DNA of 64,000 nucleotides from Rhizobium sp. RU36D (GCF_900176345.1 NZ_FWXU01000003.1:248001-312000); one strand, 5' to 3'; shown: positions 8,430 to 19,405, counted from the stretch's first letter. Program-made: numbers and translations. The notes: generated by a model not told the origin, from the sequence alone.

Positions 8430-9581
8430 ATGGCCCTGCACTTCGACAACAGCGAATATGCCGCCCGCATGAACAGGCTGACGGAGCGGATGCGCGAGGA
8501 AAAGCTGGATGCCCTGCTGCTCTTTGCTCAGGAAAGCATGTACTGGCTGACCGGCTACGACACCTTCGGCTACTGCTTCTTCCAAACCCTGGTGGTGAAG
8601 GCGGACGGCACGATGACGCTGCTGACCCGCTCCGCCGATCTCCGCCAGGCGCGCCACACCTCCATCATCGACAACGTCCTCGTCTGGGTCGACCGGGTCA
8701 ATGCGGACCCTACCGTCGATCTGCGCAACCTGTTGAACGACATGGACCTGCTCGGCGCTCGCATCGGCGTGGAATATGACACCCATGGCATGACGGGCCG
8801 CGTGGCGCGGCTCCTGGACAACCAGTTGATGAGTTTCGGCCAGATCGTCGACGCCTCCTATCTCGTGAGCGGCCTGAGGCTGATCAAGAGCTCCGCGGAA
8901 ATCGCCTATGTCGAACGGGCTGCTGCCTTGGCCGACGATGCGCTCGATGCCGCCCTCCAGATCATCAGGCCCGGCGCAGACGAAGCGGATATCCTGGCGG
9001 CCATGCAGGGCGCCATCTTTGCCGGCGGCGGCGATTATCCGGCCAATGAGTTCATCATCGGCTCGGGCAAGGATGCGCTGCTGTGCCGGTATAAGGCCGG
9101 CCGCCGCAAGCTCGATGACAAGGATCAACTTACGCTGGAATGGGCCGGCGCCAGCGCCCACTACCATGCGGCGATGATGCGCACCGTGGTGCTTGGCGAT
9201 GTCACGAGCCGCCACCGGGAACTCTATACGGCCTGCCTGGAAACCATCAAGGCGATCGAACAGGTTCTACGCCCCGGCCATACCTTCGGCGATGTCTTCG
9301 ACACCCATGCCAAGATCATGGACGATCGCGGCCTGACCCGGCATCGGCTCAATGCCTGCGGCTATTCGCTCGGCGCGCGGTTCTCCCCGTCATGGATGGA
9401 GCACCAGATGTTCCACACCGGCAACCCGCAGGAGATCAAGGCCGACATGTCGCTCTTCGTGCATATGATCATCATGGACAGCGAGCGCGGCGTCGCCATG
9501 AGCCTTGGCCACACCTATCTCACAACGGAAGAGGCACCGCGCGCCCTCTCGCGCCATCCCCTCGACCTGATTGCACGATAG
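8430..9581 (+). CDS. M24 (creatinase/aminopeptidase P fold) protein lacking metal ligands
   Basis: A 383-aa protein with the two-domain M24 layout: an N-terminal creatinase domain (from RMNRLTERMREEKLDALLLF) and a C-terminal pita-bread domain (from about residue 165). The metalloprotease residues are not where expected. The usual DxG...SDxTRT region reads EWAGASAHYHAAMMRT, the GHGIG histidine region reads CGYSLG, and the late glutamates are not recognisable. It is therefore more likely a creatinase- or ectoine-hydrolase-like amidinohydrolase, or a pseudoenzyme, than an aminopeptidase. The start at 8430 has an AAAGGCG site; an in-frame ATG at 8349 overlapping pgeF is possible. Confidence 0.85.
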   Translation: MALHFDNSEYAARMNRLTERMREEKLDALLLFAQESMYWLTGYDTFGYCFFQTLVVKADGTMTLLTRSADLRQARHTSIIDNVLVWVDRVNADPTVDLRNLLNDMDLLGARIGVEYDTHGMTGRVARLLDNQLMSFGQIVDASYLVSGLRLIKSSAEIAYVERAAALADDALDAALQIIRPGADEADILAAMQGAIFAGGGDYPANEFIIGSGKDALLCRYKAGRRKLDDKDQLTLEWAGASAHYHAAMMRTVVLGDVTSRHRELYTACLETIKAIEQVLRPGHTFGDVFDTHAKIMDDRGLTRHRLNACGYSLGARFSPSWMEHQMFHTGNPQEIKADMSLFVHMIIMDSERGVAMSLGHTYLTTEEAPRALSRHPLDLIAR

Positions 9582-9689
9582 GCAATGGGCATCACGATCA
9601 TGTAAAATGGGGGAATTGACAGGCAAGGGCGCAAGCACCCATAAATCGTGTGGAGGACTGCGCCTTGCACGCAGACAACGAGGACGGGC

Positions 9690-10508
9690 ATGGGTTTTGT
9701 CAAACTTGCGGCGCTGATCCTCGCCATCGCGGCGGGTCTCGCCTCCTGTAACACCACCGACACGCTGACACCGCCCGCCGATGTCGGCGATGGCTCCGCC
9801 ATGACGACGTCGGGCGGCGCCGGAACGGCTTACGACCAGGCCCAGTCGGAACCGAACCAGCCCTTTCCCGCCGCACCGGCTTCAAACACGATGCAATCCG
9901 GCGCGATGCCGGCGCAGAATTCGCTGGATGCCCAGGCCCAATCGCTCGCCGCCGGCAATGGCCCGATGCAACCGCCACCGCCGGTTTACGGCAATGGCCA
10001 GCAGCCAACGCTGCAGCAGACGGCGGCCCGGCAGAACGCCCTGCAACAACCGTCTCCCATCCAGCAACAGCAGCCGGCTCCGCAACAGCAGCAACCGGCC
10101 CCGCAGCAACAGCAACAACAGGCGGCCGTCGCGCCGGCGGGTGGCCCGACCATCCGCTTCCTTCCCATCATCGGAGCGCCGGTGCAGGCGGTCACGCCCT
10201 TGTCGCGGCAGCTCGGCGCCGATGCCCGCGCCAATGGGCTCACCATCAAGGGTTCCGGCGATCCCGCCAGCGACCATATCCTGAAGGGCTACTTCTCCGC
10301 CTTCAGCGATGCCGGCAAGGTCAACGTCGTCTATGTCTGGGACGTGCTCGACGCCAATGGCGGACGGCTGCACCGCATCCAGGGACAGGAAACATTCGCC
10401 TCTGCCGCCGGCGATCCCTGGGCGGCGGTCCCGCCCCAGTTGATGCAGCAGATCGCCACCAAGACGATTGCCGAATACATGTCCTGGCGCCGTGGCGCTC
10501 CGGGTTGA
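9690..10508 (+). CDS. Putative lipoprotein with Q/P-rich linker
   Basis: A 272-aa exported protein. An N-terminal signal sequence ends in the lipobox LASC, so it should be lipidated by Lgt. A low-complexity region follows, very rich in Gln, Pro and Ala (bases about 10020-10135, runs of CAG/CAA codons). A C-terminal conserved domain of about 120 residues comes after it, containing GAPVQAVTPLSRQL, HILKGYFSAF and VVYVWDVLDANG. The domain is familiar from uncharacterised rhizobial proteins, but I cannot name a function. Start set by a GAGG site before ATG at 9690. About 110 bases separate it from prs. Confidence 0.82.
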   Translation: MGFVKLAALILAIAAGLASCNTTDTLTPPADVGDGSAMTTSGGAGTAYDQAQSEPNQPFPAAPASNTMQSGAMPAQNSLDAQAQSLAAGNGPMQPPPPVYGNGQQPTLQQTAARQNALQQPSPIQQQQPAPQQQQPAPQQQQQQAAVAPAGGPTIRFLPIIGAPVQAVTPLSRQLGADARANGLTIKGSGDPASDHILKGYFSAFSDAGKVNVVYVWDVLDANGGRLHRIQGQETFASAAGDPWAAVPPQLMQQIATKTIAEYMSWRRGAPG

Positions 10509-10623
10509 CGCAAACAAGTCACAGGCTTTTAACGAAATCCAACGGCCGGACAGCCTAACCCCTTGCATTCGAGGTCAAGGGCGGTAAAAGGCCCCCATTC
10601 AGCATGCTAACGGGCGGGCCACT

Positions 10624-11556
10624 ATGAAGGTATTCGCAGGTAATTCGAACCGGCACCTCGCCGAGGCCATCTGCAATTATCTCAATGTACCACTAGGAAA
10701 AGCCAGCGTCAGGCGCTTCGCCGACCAGGAAATCTTCGTGGAAGTGCAGGAAAATGTCCGCGGTGAAGACATTTTCGTGGTCCAGTCGACCTCGTTTCCG
10801 GTCAATGACCACCTGATGGAACTCCTGATCATGATCGATGCGTTCCGCCGTTCCTCGGCGCGCCGCATCACCGCGGTGCTGCCCTATTTCGGCTATGCCC
10901 GCCAGGACCGCAAGTCAGGCCCGCGCACGCCGATCTCCGCCAAGCTGGTGGCCAACCTGATCACCGAGGCCGGTGCTGACCGCGTTCTGACGCTCGACCT
11001 TCATGCCGGCCAGATCCAGGGCTTCTTCGATATCCCGACCGACAACCTCTATGCGGTTCCGATCCTGGCCCGTGACGTGAAGGAACACTACGACACCAAG
11101 AACGTCATGGTGGTTTCGCCTGACGTCGGCGGCGTGGTGCGGGCCCGGTCGCTTGCCAAGCGACTGGACTGCCTGCTGGCGATCGTCGACAAGCGTCGCG
11201 ACCGTCCCGGTGAATCCGAGGTCATGAACGTCATCGGTGACGTGACCGGCAAGGACTGTATCCTAATCGACGACATCGTCGATTCCGGCGGCACGCTTTG
11301 CAATGCTGCTGAGGCTCTGCTGAAGCACGGCGCCACGAGCGTCACCGCCTATATCACTCATGGTGTTCTCTCTGGCGGCGCTGTCGCCCGCGTCACCTCC
11401 TCCAAGCTGCGCGAATTGGTGATCACCGATTCCATCCAGCCCACGACCGCGGTGCAATCGGCCCATAACATCCGCGTCCTGACCACCGCCAACCTGTTGG
11501 GCGAAGCGATCAACCGGACCAGCGCCGAGGAATCGGTTTCCAGCCTGTTCGACTGA
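10624..11556 (+). CDS. prs: Ribose-phosphate pyrophosphokinase
   Basis: Makes PRPP from ribose 5-phosphate and ATP for nucleotide, histidine and tryptophan synthesis. The protein is 310 aa, the normal length. Visible motifs are the N-terminal [13 protein letters not shown], the flexible-loop region [26 protein letters not shown], and the PRPP-binding loop [14 protein letters not shown]. apt, which uses PRPP, lies elsewhere in the window. No sign of abnormality. Confidence 0.97.
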   Translation: MKVFAGNSNRHLAEAICNYLNVPLGKASVRRFADQEIFVEVQENVRGEDIFVVQSTSFPVNDHLMELLIMIDAFRRSSARRITAVLPYFGYARQDRKSGPRTPISAKLVANLITEAGADRVLTLDLHAGQIQGFFDIPTDNLYAVPILARDVKEHYDTKNVMVVSPDVGGVVRARSLAKRLDCLLAIVDKRRDRPGESEVMNVIGDVTGKDCILIDDIVDSGGTLCNAAEALLKHGATSVTAYITHGVLSGGAVARVTSSKLRELVITDSIQPTTAVQSAHNIRVLTTANLLGEAINRTSAEESVSSLFD

Positions 11557-11693
11557 CAAGGCCATGCCCGTTATGCCATCACCATGGATGGCGGTGCCAG
11601 CGCGCTTGGGGTCGATAGTGAGAATGCTGACTTAAGACCTTTGCAACAAATTTAATCGAAACTTCCCCTGGAGTGCATTTTGGGGGATGTTTT

Positions 11694-13970
11694 ATGTCTA
11701 TTAAGGGTACAAAGTCCGGACCATTTTCGTCCGTCAAGGCCAAGTTTGCGACGCTGGTGCTCGGCGCAACGCTGGTCTCCTGCCTTTCCGTCGGCGCCAT
11801 CAGCTATCAGATCGGCAAGTCGGGCCTGATCGAAGCCAGCGAACTCCGGCTCGATTCCGTGGCTGGCAACCAGGCCAAGGCCATCAAGGCCTATACCCAG
11901 CGGGTGGACCAATCGCTGGCAGAGCTTGCCCAGAACACCGCAATCGGCGAAGCGTCGGAAACGGTGACGAACCTGATCGGCATCGAAGCGGCTGACGTCA
12001 TCAAGGCTTTCCAGGATCCCTCAAAGACGCCCGAGCAGCGCGCCGCCTTCGATGGCGCCGGCTTGAAGCTGCTCTATGGCGTGCGCCACGCCGGCATTCA
12101 CGGCACCATTTCCAGTGCCTGGAAGAATTCGAATGTCAGCGATATCTTCGTCACCGACACCAATGGCATGATCATCTACAGCGTCACGAAGGGTCCGGAA
12201 TTCCTGACCAAGGTCACCGATCCGCAGAACGCCGCGATGAAGACGGTCTATGATGCTGTCCAGGCCGGCGCCGACGACCAGATTCATCGGTCAGGTTTCG
12301 TCGACTTCAAGTCCGAGGACGGCACGGTCTCCGCCTTCGTCGCCAAGCCGCTCGCCATCTCCGTCTGGGGCCAGGTCGTGCGCAAGGGCACGATCATCAT
12401 GCGCATCTCCGCTACCAAGATGGATGGTGTTCTGGCTCCTGAAGGGCTCGGCAAGACGATCGACGATGCCTATCTCCTGTCCAGCACCGGCTCCCTGCGC
12501 AGCGGCACTGTCTCGACCGGCGCCGGCGCCAGCATTCCAGGCCGCCTGACAGACGCCGCCAAGACCCAGCAGACCGGCACCCTGTTCTCCGATACCAGCG
12601 GCAAGGGCACGTTCTACTCCTATCTGCCGGTTGACGTCTTCGGCCAGCCGCATCTGCTGGTGATCGGCCAGGGCGAAAAGGAAGTACTGGCGGCCGCCAA
12701 CGAATTGGCCTGGTACGCATTCCTGGCGACCGTCGCCGTGCTGGCCTGCATGGGCGGCGTCGGCGTGCTGGTTTCGTCCAGCCTCACCCGTCCGCTCACC
12801 GATCTCGCCAAGCTGATGAACCGGCTGAACGACGGCGACAAGAATATCGACATCAAGGCCACCACCCGGTCCGACGAAATCGGCACCATGGCACGGGCGC
12901 TGGAATCCTTCCGCCAGAATGCGCTCGAAAAGGAACGCATGGAAGCCGACGCCGTCACCCGTGGGCAGCAGATCGACGAGGAGCGCCGGCAGCGCGAAAC
13001 CGAGAAGGCCCGCAGCGCCCAGGAACTGGAGGATGCCGTCTCGGCTCTCGCCACTGGCCTGCAGAACCTCTCGGCCGGTAAGCTGAACCTGCGCATCGAG
13101 CGTCCCTTCGTTCCCTCGCTCGATCACCTCCGGCTTGACTTCAATGACTCGGTCGACAAGCTGGAAGCGACGATCCGCAGCATCAGCGAAAGCGCAGACA
13201 CGATCCGCGCCGGCTCGGGCGATCTCAAGTCGGCTTCGGAAAACCTCGCCCACCGCACCGAGCGCCAGGCAGCCTCGCTGGAGGAAGCAGCCGCGGCGCT
13301 GGGCGAAATGACCGGTTCGGTCAATGACGCGCTCAAGCGTTGCGAGACCGCCGTCGATGTTGCCGCCACGGCTCTGAATGGTGCCAAGACCTCGTCCACC
13401 GTCGTCAACGAAGCCATCGTTGCCATGGAACGGATCGAAAGCTCCTCGGCCAAGATCCGCCAGATCATCGACGTCATCGACCAGATCGCGTTCCAGACCA
13501 ACCTGCTGGCGCTCAACGCCGGGGTTGAAGCCGCCCGCGCCGGTGAAGCCGGCAAGGGCTTCGCGGTCGTCGCCCAGGAAGTCCGCGAACTCGCGCAGAA
13601 ATCCTCAGGTGCTGCCCGCGACATCAACAACCTGATCAACACCTCGACGGCCGATGTCGAAGGTGGCGTGGCCCTCGTTCTGAAGACCGGCGAGAGCCTG
13701 CATTTGATCGAGGCCAACATCGTGTCGATCAACGAGCATATCGGCGCGATTGCCGCGGCCTCCCGCGAACAGTCAGGCCGGCTGGGCGAGATCAACGCCT
13801 CGGTCAACGATCTCGACCACGTCACCCAGCAGAACGCCGCCATGGTCGAGGAAACCACCGCTGCCGCCTTTGCGCTCTCCAGCGAGGCTGATGGCCTGAC
13901 CCAGCAGGTCAGCCACTTCCAGATCGGCGCAGCCCCCGTGGCCGCCTACCGCCAGAGCCGCGCGGCCTGA
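11694..13970 (+). CDS. Methyl-accepting chemotaxis protein
   Basis: A 758-aa transmembrane chemoreceptor. Membrane segment 1 is at about 18-38, followed by a periplasmic sensor region of about 290 residues (not confidently assigned, possibly Cache-like). Membrane segment 2 is at about 340-362, then HAMP (SSLTRPLTDLAKLMNRL), a coiled coil and a cytoplasmic signalling domain. The hairpin tip (about residues 595-632) reads DQIAFQTNLLALNAGVEAAR; most receptors have NAAVEAAR. There is no obvious C-terminal CheR-binding pentapeptide. Start chosen from the GGGGGA site 7 bases before ATG 11694. No chemotaxis operon is nearby. Confidence 0.95.
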   Translation: MSIKGTKSGPFSSVKAKFATLVLGATLVSCLSVGAISYQIGKSGLIEASELRLDSVAGNQAKAIKAYTQRVDQSLAELAQNTAIGEASETVTNLIGIEAADVIKAFQDPSKTPEQRAAFDGAGLKLLYGVRHAGIHGTISSAWKNSNVSDIFVTDTNGMIIYSVTKGPEFLTKVTDPQNAAMKTVYDAVQAGADDQIHRSGFVDFKSEDGTVSAFVAKPLAISVWGQVVRKGTIIMRISATKMDGVLAPEGLGKTIDDAYLLSSTGSLRSGTVSTGAGASIPGRLTDAAKTQQTGTLFSDTSGKGTFYSYLPVDVFGQPHLLVIGQGEKEVLAAANELAWYAFLATVAVLACMGGVGVLVSSSLTRPLTDLAKLMNRLNDGDKNIDIKATTRSDEIGTMARALESFRQNALEKERMEADAVTRGQQIDEERRQRETEKARSAQELEDAVSALATGLQNLSAGKLNLRIERPFVPSLDHLRLDFNDSVDKLEATIRSISESADTIRAGSGDLKSASENLAHRTERQAASLEEAAAALGEMTGSVNDALKRCETAVDVAATALNGAKTSSTVVNEAIVAMERIESSSAKIRQIIDVIDQIAFQTNLLALNAGVEAARAGEAGKGFAVVAQEVRELAQKSSGAARDINNLINTSTADVEGGVALVLKTGESLHLIEANIVSINEHIGAIAAASREQSGRLGEINASVNDLDHVTQQNAAMVEETTAAAFALSSEADGLTQQVSHFQIGAAPVAAYRQSRAA

Positions 13971-13994
13971 CGTAACCGGCAAAAATACACAGGG

Positions 13995-14030
13995 AAACCC
14001 CGTGGAGGCCGATGCCTGCCACGGGGTTTT
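13995..14030 (+). terminator. Terminator after the chemoreceptor gene
   Basis: AAACCCCGTGG and CCACGGGGTTT flank a 12-nt loop and the stem is followed by TTT. The stem is symmetric, so it may also terminate the minus-strand DUF779 gene ending at 14030. Confidence 0.8.
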
Positions 14031-14416
14031 CATTTCGGGATACCCGTCTCGCTCGGCAAGGGACAAACCTCGTCGCCACCAAACAGCCGTGATCGCGTCA
14101 GGAACCGCTTCTCCCGACCATTGTCGAGCGAGAACATGCCGCCCCTACCCGGCACCACGTCGATGATCAATTGCGTGTGCTGCCACAGCGCATATTGCGA
14201 GGCATGGATATAGAACGGCACCCCGCCGATCTCACCCAACAGCACATCCGTCTCGCCCACCCTGTATTCATCGGCCGGATAACACATCGGCGACGACCCA
14301 TCGCAGCAGCCACCGGACTGGTGGAAAAGGATGTCGGGATGCTCGAGACGAATTTCGGCAATCAAGGTCAGAGCAGTATCGGTGGCGATGACGCGGGGTT
14401 CATCTTGTTTGGTCAT
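14030..14416 (-). CDS. DUF779 protein
   Basis: A 128-aa small soluble protein of the DUF779 family. It contains the family's cysteine-rich motif HQSGGCCDGSSPMC (candidate metal ligands) and a VLLGEIGGVPFYI strand. DUF779 genes are typically found next to aldehyde dehydrogenase genes, as here (205 bases downstream of the dehydrogenase, same strand). The role is unknown; a metal-handling or redox accessory function is inference. The start at 14416 has a GGAG site; a longer frame runs back into a repeat and is rejected. Confidence 0.9.
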   Translation of the reverse strand: MTKQDEPRVIATDTALTLIAEIRLEHPDILFHQSGGCCDGSSPMCYPADEYRVGETDVLLGEIGGVPFYIHASQYALWQHTQLIIDVVPGRGGMFSLDNGREKRFLTRSRLFGGDEVCPLPSETGIPK

Positions 14417-14433
14417 GACTGGCTCCAGCAAGT

Positions 14434-14620
14434 CCCCTTTCCCCGCTTGCGGGAAGAGGGTTAGGGTGAGGGGCAAATCAGAGCAACGGGCGCACCCTCC
14501 CCTTGTGCGGGAGGGTCGGCAAGCAGTGCCGGGGTGGGGTGACCCTTTCGGCGGCGGCACAGTCACCCCCACCCGCAGTTCCGCTGCGACCTCCCCCCTC
14601 AAGGGGGAGGTGCGGAACCA
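14434..14620. repeat. Intergenic palindromic repeat element (rhizobial RIME-like)
   Basis: A mosaic of G/C-rich hairpins fills the gap between the dehydrogenase and DUF779. ACCCTCCC-N7-GGGAGGGT lies at 14494-14516. A GGGTGGGGTGAC / GTCACCCCCACCC dyad lies around 14533-14574. CCTCCCC-N6-GGGGGAGG lies near 14591-14610. Short intergenic elements of this make-up are scattered through rhizobial genomes. There is only one copy in this window, so the repeat status rests on recognition. Confidence 0.65.
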
Positions 14621-16135
<1,515 letters not shown>

Positions 16136-16241
16136 GTCTTCATCCTCCCTGATGATGGCAGCCCCTCCGTGGGCCGTGGGCGAATGATCATCGCGAATCC
16201 CGGTCGGCGGTAGTCACCACAGGCCATATCGCAGCGCACAC

Positions 16242-16259
16242 TGTTTCAGTTATGCGACA
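16242..16259. promoter_or_regulatory. Dyad TGTnnCA-N4-TGnnACA upstream of the aldehyde dehydrogenase
   Basis: TGTTTCA and TGCGACA form an imperfect inverted repeat about 107 bases upstream of the dehydrogenase start and just beyond the regulator's stop. Its position suits an activator site for that regulator. No convincing -24/-12 sigma-54 element was found between the dyad and the start. Confidence 0.35.
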
Positions 16260-16275
16260 CATACGGACAGGAATG

Positions 16276-17235
16276 TCATTGCAGGCCGAAGCGCTTCAGC
16301 TTGCGGTGCAGCGTGGCGCGGCTGATGCCGAGTTCCTGCGCTGTCTGCGACACATTGCCGTTGCTGCGTGACAAGGCCCGGCGAAGCGCCGCCCGCTCGG
16401 CATCGTCGAGTTCCGATGCGCCTGACGGTCGCTGCTCCAGCAATACGTCGGCGGCCGGCAATCCCCGTGCCAGGGCAGCATCGTCCAGCTTCAGCGCCAA
16501 TCGCGCCGCCCGGTTGGCGCCCACCACCACATCGTCGGCATCGACCGCAAGCAGCGCGCTGGCAACGGAAGAGCCTGACGGAACCAGAACCATCCGCGCC
16601 GCCGGAAAAGCCAGCCGGAACAGGCAGGATTCCACGCGGCCCACGACATCGCGGACCGATTGCGACAGGATCGCCAGCGTCAGCTCGCTCACGTCATCGC
16701 GGCAGGTTGAGATATCGACCGCCCCGGCCACCCGACCGAGATGATCCCGGAACGGTGCTGTCACGCAGCTCAGCGCGATGTTGGAGGATAGAAAATGCTG
16801 GTCGCGATGGATGACGACGGGACGCTCATCGGCGAGCGCCGTGCCGATGCCGTTGGTCCCCACACTGGCCTCGCTCCAGACATTCTGTTGCCAGAGCCCC
16901 AGCCGCCGGAAATCAACGTCATCGCCAGCACCGCTGCGGCGATCGACGATCACGCCATCCCGGTCGGACAAGACAATGCAGCAACCGGCGCGCCCGACCG
17001 TCTGGTAAAGCCGGTCGAAGTCCTCCGCGCAGGCTTCGATGACCGGCTGCAGCCGTTGCCGGGCCTCCTCGAACCGCGCCTGCTCGACCTGAACCGGCCG
17101 CCGCGCCTCCTCCGGGGCGAGATGGTGCACATCAAGGCAGCGACGCCAGGAGGCCGCAATCGGCGAACTGATCGCCGCGGACCGCTGAGATGCCGTATCG
17201 TAAACCCTGTCGGAATGTGTTGTGAGATGCCGCAT
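16276..17235 (-). CDS. GAF-Fis transcriptional regulator, AcoR-like but without AAA+ domain
   Basis: A 319-aa regulator. The N-terminal two thirds match the sensor region of AcoR-type activators (IAASWRRC near the start, then a GAF domain with VIVDRRSG, VWSEASVGTNGIGTAL and a VAGAVDIS strand). The last 40 residues are a Fis-type helix-turn-helix (LSRSNGNVSQTAQELGISRA). The central sigma-54-interacting ATPase domain of full AcoR (about 600 aa) is absent, so it cannot act as a classical sigma-54 activator. Start chosen from the GGAGGAGCGC-ATG context at 17235. It probably controls the downstream dehydrogenase. Confidence 0.88.
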   Translation of the reverse strand: MRHLTTHSDRVYDTASQRSAAISSPIAASWRRCLDVHHLAPEEARRPVQVEQARFEEARQRLQPVIEACAEDFDRLYQTVGRAGCCIVLSDRDGVIVDRRSGAGDDVDFRRLGLWQQNVWSEASVGTNGIGTALADERPVVIHRDQHFLSSNIALSCVTAPFRDHLGRVAGAVDISTCRDDVSELTLAILSQSVRDVVGRVESCLFRLAFPAARMVLVPSGSSVASALLAVDADDVVVGANRAARLALKLDDAALARGLPAADVLLEQRPSGASELDDAERAALRRALSRSNGNVSQTAQELGISRATLHRKLKRFGLQ

Positions 17236-17320
17236 GCGCTCCTCCGGATGCCATGGCATCATGAGCGCGGTACCGGCATCTTTCAATCGGGGAATCACGA
17301 CCCGCGACGAAAGGATGACC

Positions 17321-19405
17321 TCAGGCCGCCCGTGTGACAGGCTCCTGCTGGTCCGGCGCGACCGCACTGTCCGGATCCGCGCCTTCGCGGTTGACCATCT
17401 CCTGGATATCGCCGCGCGGCACGGGACGGCTGTAGAAATAGCCCTGCACCTGATGGCAGCCTTCGGCCGTCAGGAAGCGGATATGTTCCTCGTTTTCCAC
17501 GCCCTCGGCCAGGACGGGGATATCGAGGCTCGCCGCCAGGATCAGCGTCGACCGCACGATGGCCGCCGACTGCCGGCTCGTTGCGACGCCATCAATGAAG
17601 CCGCGGTCGATCTTGATCTTGTCGAAAGGAAACAGTTGAAGCGTCGACAGCGACGAATACCCGGTGCCGTAATCGTCCATCGCGATCTTCACGCCCAGCA
17701 CCTTCAGCTGACGGATGATGTGCAGCGCATGCTGCTGGTCGGCAATGATGCCGGACTCGGTGATCTCCAGCTCCAGCCGATGCGGCGCAAGACCGGTATC
17801 GATCAGGATCTGGTGCACGACGGCAGGCAGGTTGTTGTTGGCAAGCTGCTGCGGCGCGACATTGACCGCCACACGCAGGGGGCGCTTCCAGGTGGTGGCC
17901 TCGCGACAGGCCTCCCGGATCGCCCAGTTGCCAAGCTCGATGATCAGGCCGGTCTTTTCCGCAATCGGGATGAACTCGACCGGCGACACCTTGCCGCGAA
18001 CCGGATGGTTCCAGCGCATCAAGGCCTCGAAACCGACGAGCTCTCCTCCGACCGTGTTGTTCTGCTGCTGGTAGTAGAGTTCGAACTCGCCCCGCTGGAA
18101 GCCGGCACGCATGTCCAGCGCCAGGGCATTGCGCTCGCGCGCCGCCTGGTCCATCGACGTGTCGTAGAAACAGATATTGTTCGATCCCGTCGCTTTCGCC
18201 CGGTACATGGCGACATCGGCCTGGGCCAGCAGGTCGTCGATGGTCTCGGCATTGTCGGGATAGAGCGATATGCCGATGCTCGTGCCGACACCGATCACTT
18301 CGCCGTTCCAATCGATCGGCTGGCAGATCTCCGTGATCAGCCGCTGCGCCAGTTGATGGGCATCCTTCTGGGTGAAATAGGCGCCGGAAACGGCTACGAA
18401 TTCATCGCCCCCGGTACGGGCGATGAACTCCCCGTCGCGCAATTTCGCCGCCATGCGCGCCGACACCGTGCGCAGCACGTGGTCGCCTGCCGCATGACCC
18501 CGCACGTCATTGATTTCCTTGAAGCGATCCAGATCGAAGGACAGGACCATCATCTTGCCCGTGCGATCGACCGACCGTTCCAGCAGGCGTTCGATATGCT
18601 CCATGAATGCTGTGCGGTTCGGCAGGCCCGTCAAGGCGTCATGCAGCGACAGATGGCGGTAGCGCTCAAACGAGGCTCGCGTTGTCTGCATGTCAATCGC
18701 ATAGGTCGTGGCACCGAGCGACAGGATCACCGTGATGATCGACAGGATCACCACGATCAGCACGCCGTTGTGCAAGACATCGACAGGCGCCAGCGCTTCG
18801 GCATTGGGCACCATGGTTACCGCTGTCATGCCGGTAAAATGCATCAGGGCAATCGCGCAAATCAGCGAGACGCCACCGCCATACATGCAGAAGCGTGTAT
18901 GAGGGCGCGCCACCCTGTTCGTGGCGAGCGCACCGAAAAACGCACCGAGCACCAGCGAAGCGACGACATAAGTGGTGTCCCAGACCATGTCGGCCTGAAC
19001 CTGATAGGCCGACATGCCGAGATAATGCATCAGCGCAATGCCAAGGCCGAGGATCGCACCGCCACCCTCAATCAAGAGGCCGCGTGTCGCATAGGCAGCG
19101 ATGGCAAGGCCGGCGCCCGTCGTCAGCACGGCACTGACCAGCGACAGCAAGGTGACGACCGGCTCATAGCCGCTCGGCGTTGCCACGTCATATCCCATGA
19201 TGGCGACGAAATGCGTGGTCCAGATCGAGGCGCCGCCAACGATCGCCGTCAGCCCAAGCCAGCTGAGCCGCGTCATGCCCCTGTTGTTGCGCGCGCGGGC
19301 AAAGAGCCGCATCGTCAGCAGCGAACCCAGCACGCAGACTGCGACGGCTGCGGCAAGAAAGACCGAATCGTGCTCAACTACGATACAGGTCAGGACGTTC
19401 AGCAT
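17321..19405 (-). CDS. MHYT-GGDEF-EAL cyclic-di-GMP protein
   Basis: A 694-aa membrane protein that can make and/or degrade cyclic di-GMP. The N-terminal seven-helix MHYT sensor (residues about 1-245) has the repeated motifs MHYLGM and MHFTGM plus a degenerate first copy (THFVAIMGY). The GGDEF domain has an intact RTGGDEF, but the usual RxxD inhibitory site reads RDGE. The EAL domain is complete: FEALMRW, VNVAP, ELEITES, MDDYGTGYSS, KIDRGFI and AEGVENEE. Phosphodiesterase activity is therefore likely. MHYT sensors are thought to bind metal and sense gases such as O2, CO or NO. It is a single-gene unit. Confidence 0.95.
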   Translation of the reverse strand: MLNVLTCIVVEHDSVFLAAAVAVCVLGSLLTMRLFARARNNRGMTRLSWLGLTAIVGGASIWTTHFVAIMGYDVATPSGYEPVVTLLSLVSAVLTTGAGLAIAAYATRGLLIEGGGAILGLGIALMHYLGMSAYQVQADMVWDTTYVVASLVLGAFFGALATNRVARPHTRFCMYGGGVSLICAIALMHFTGMTAVTMVPNAEALAPVDVLHNGVLIVVILSIITVILSLGATTYAIDMQTTRASFERYRHLSLHDALTGLPNRTAFMEHIERLLERSVDRTGKMMVLSFDLDRFKEINDVRGHAAGDHVLRTVSARMAAKLRDGEFIARTGGDEFVAVSGAYFTQKDAHQLAQRLITEICQPIDWNGEVIGVGTSIGISLYPDNAETIDDLLAQADVAMYRAKATGSNNICFYDTSMDQAARERNALALDMRAGFQRGEFELYYQQQNNTVGGELVGFEALMRWNHPVRGKVSPVEFIPIAEKTGLIIELGNWAIREACREATTWKRPLRVAVNVAPQQLANNNLPAVVHQILIDTGLAPHRLELEITESGIIADQQHALHIIRQLKVLGVKIAMDDYGTGYSSLSTLQLFPFDKIKIDRGFIDGVATSRQSAAIVRSTLILAASLDIPVLAEGVENEEHIRFLTAEGCHQVQGYFYSRPVPRGDIQEMVNREGADPDSAVAPDQQEPVTRAA

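Noticed and set aside
10020..10135. CRISPR-like or tandem DNA repeat
   Set aside because: The CAG/CAA pattern lies inside a lipoprotein reading frame and is explained by a poly-Gln linker; there are no spaced direct repeats.
16136..16275. Sigma-54 promoter for the aldehyde dehydrogenase
   Set aside because: No GG-N10-GC with correct spacing; the nearest candidate is off by one base, and the regulator lacks the sigma-54-activating domain.
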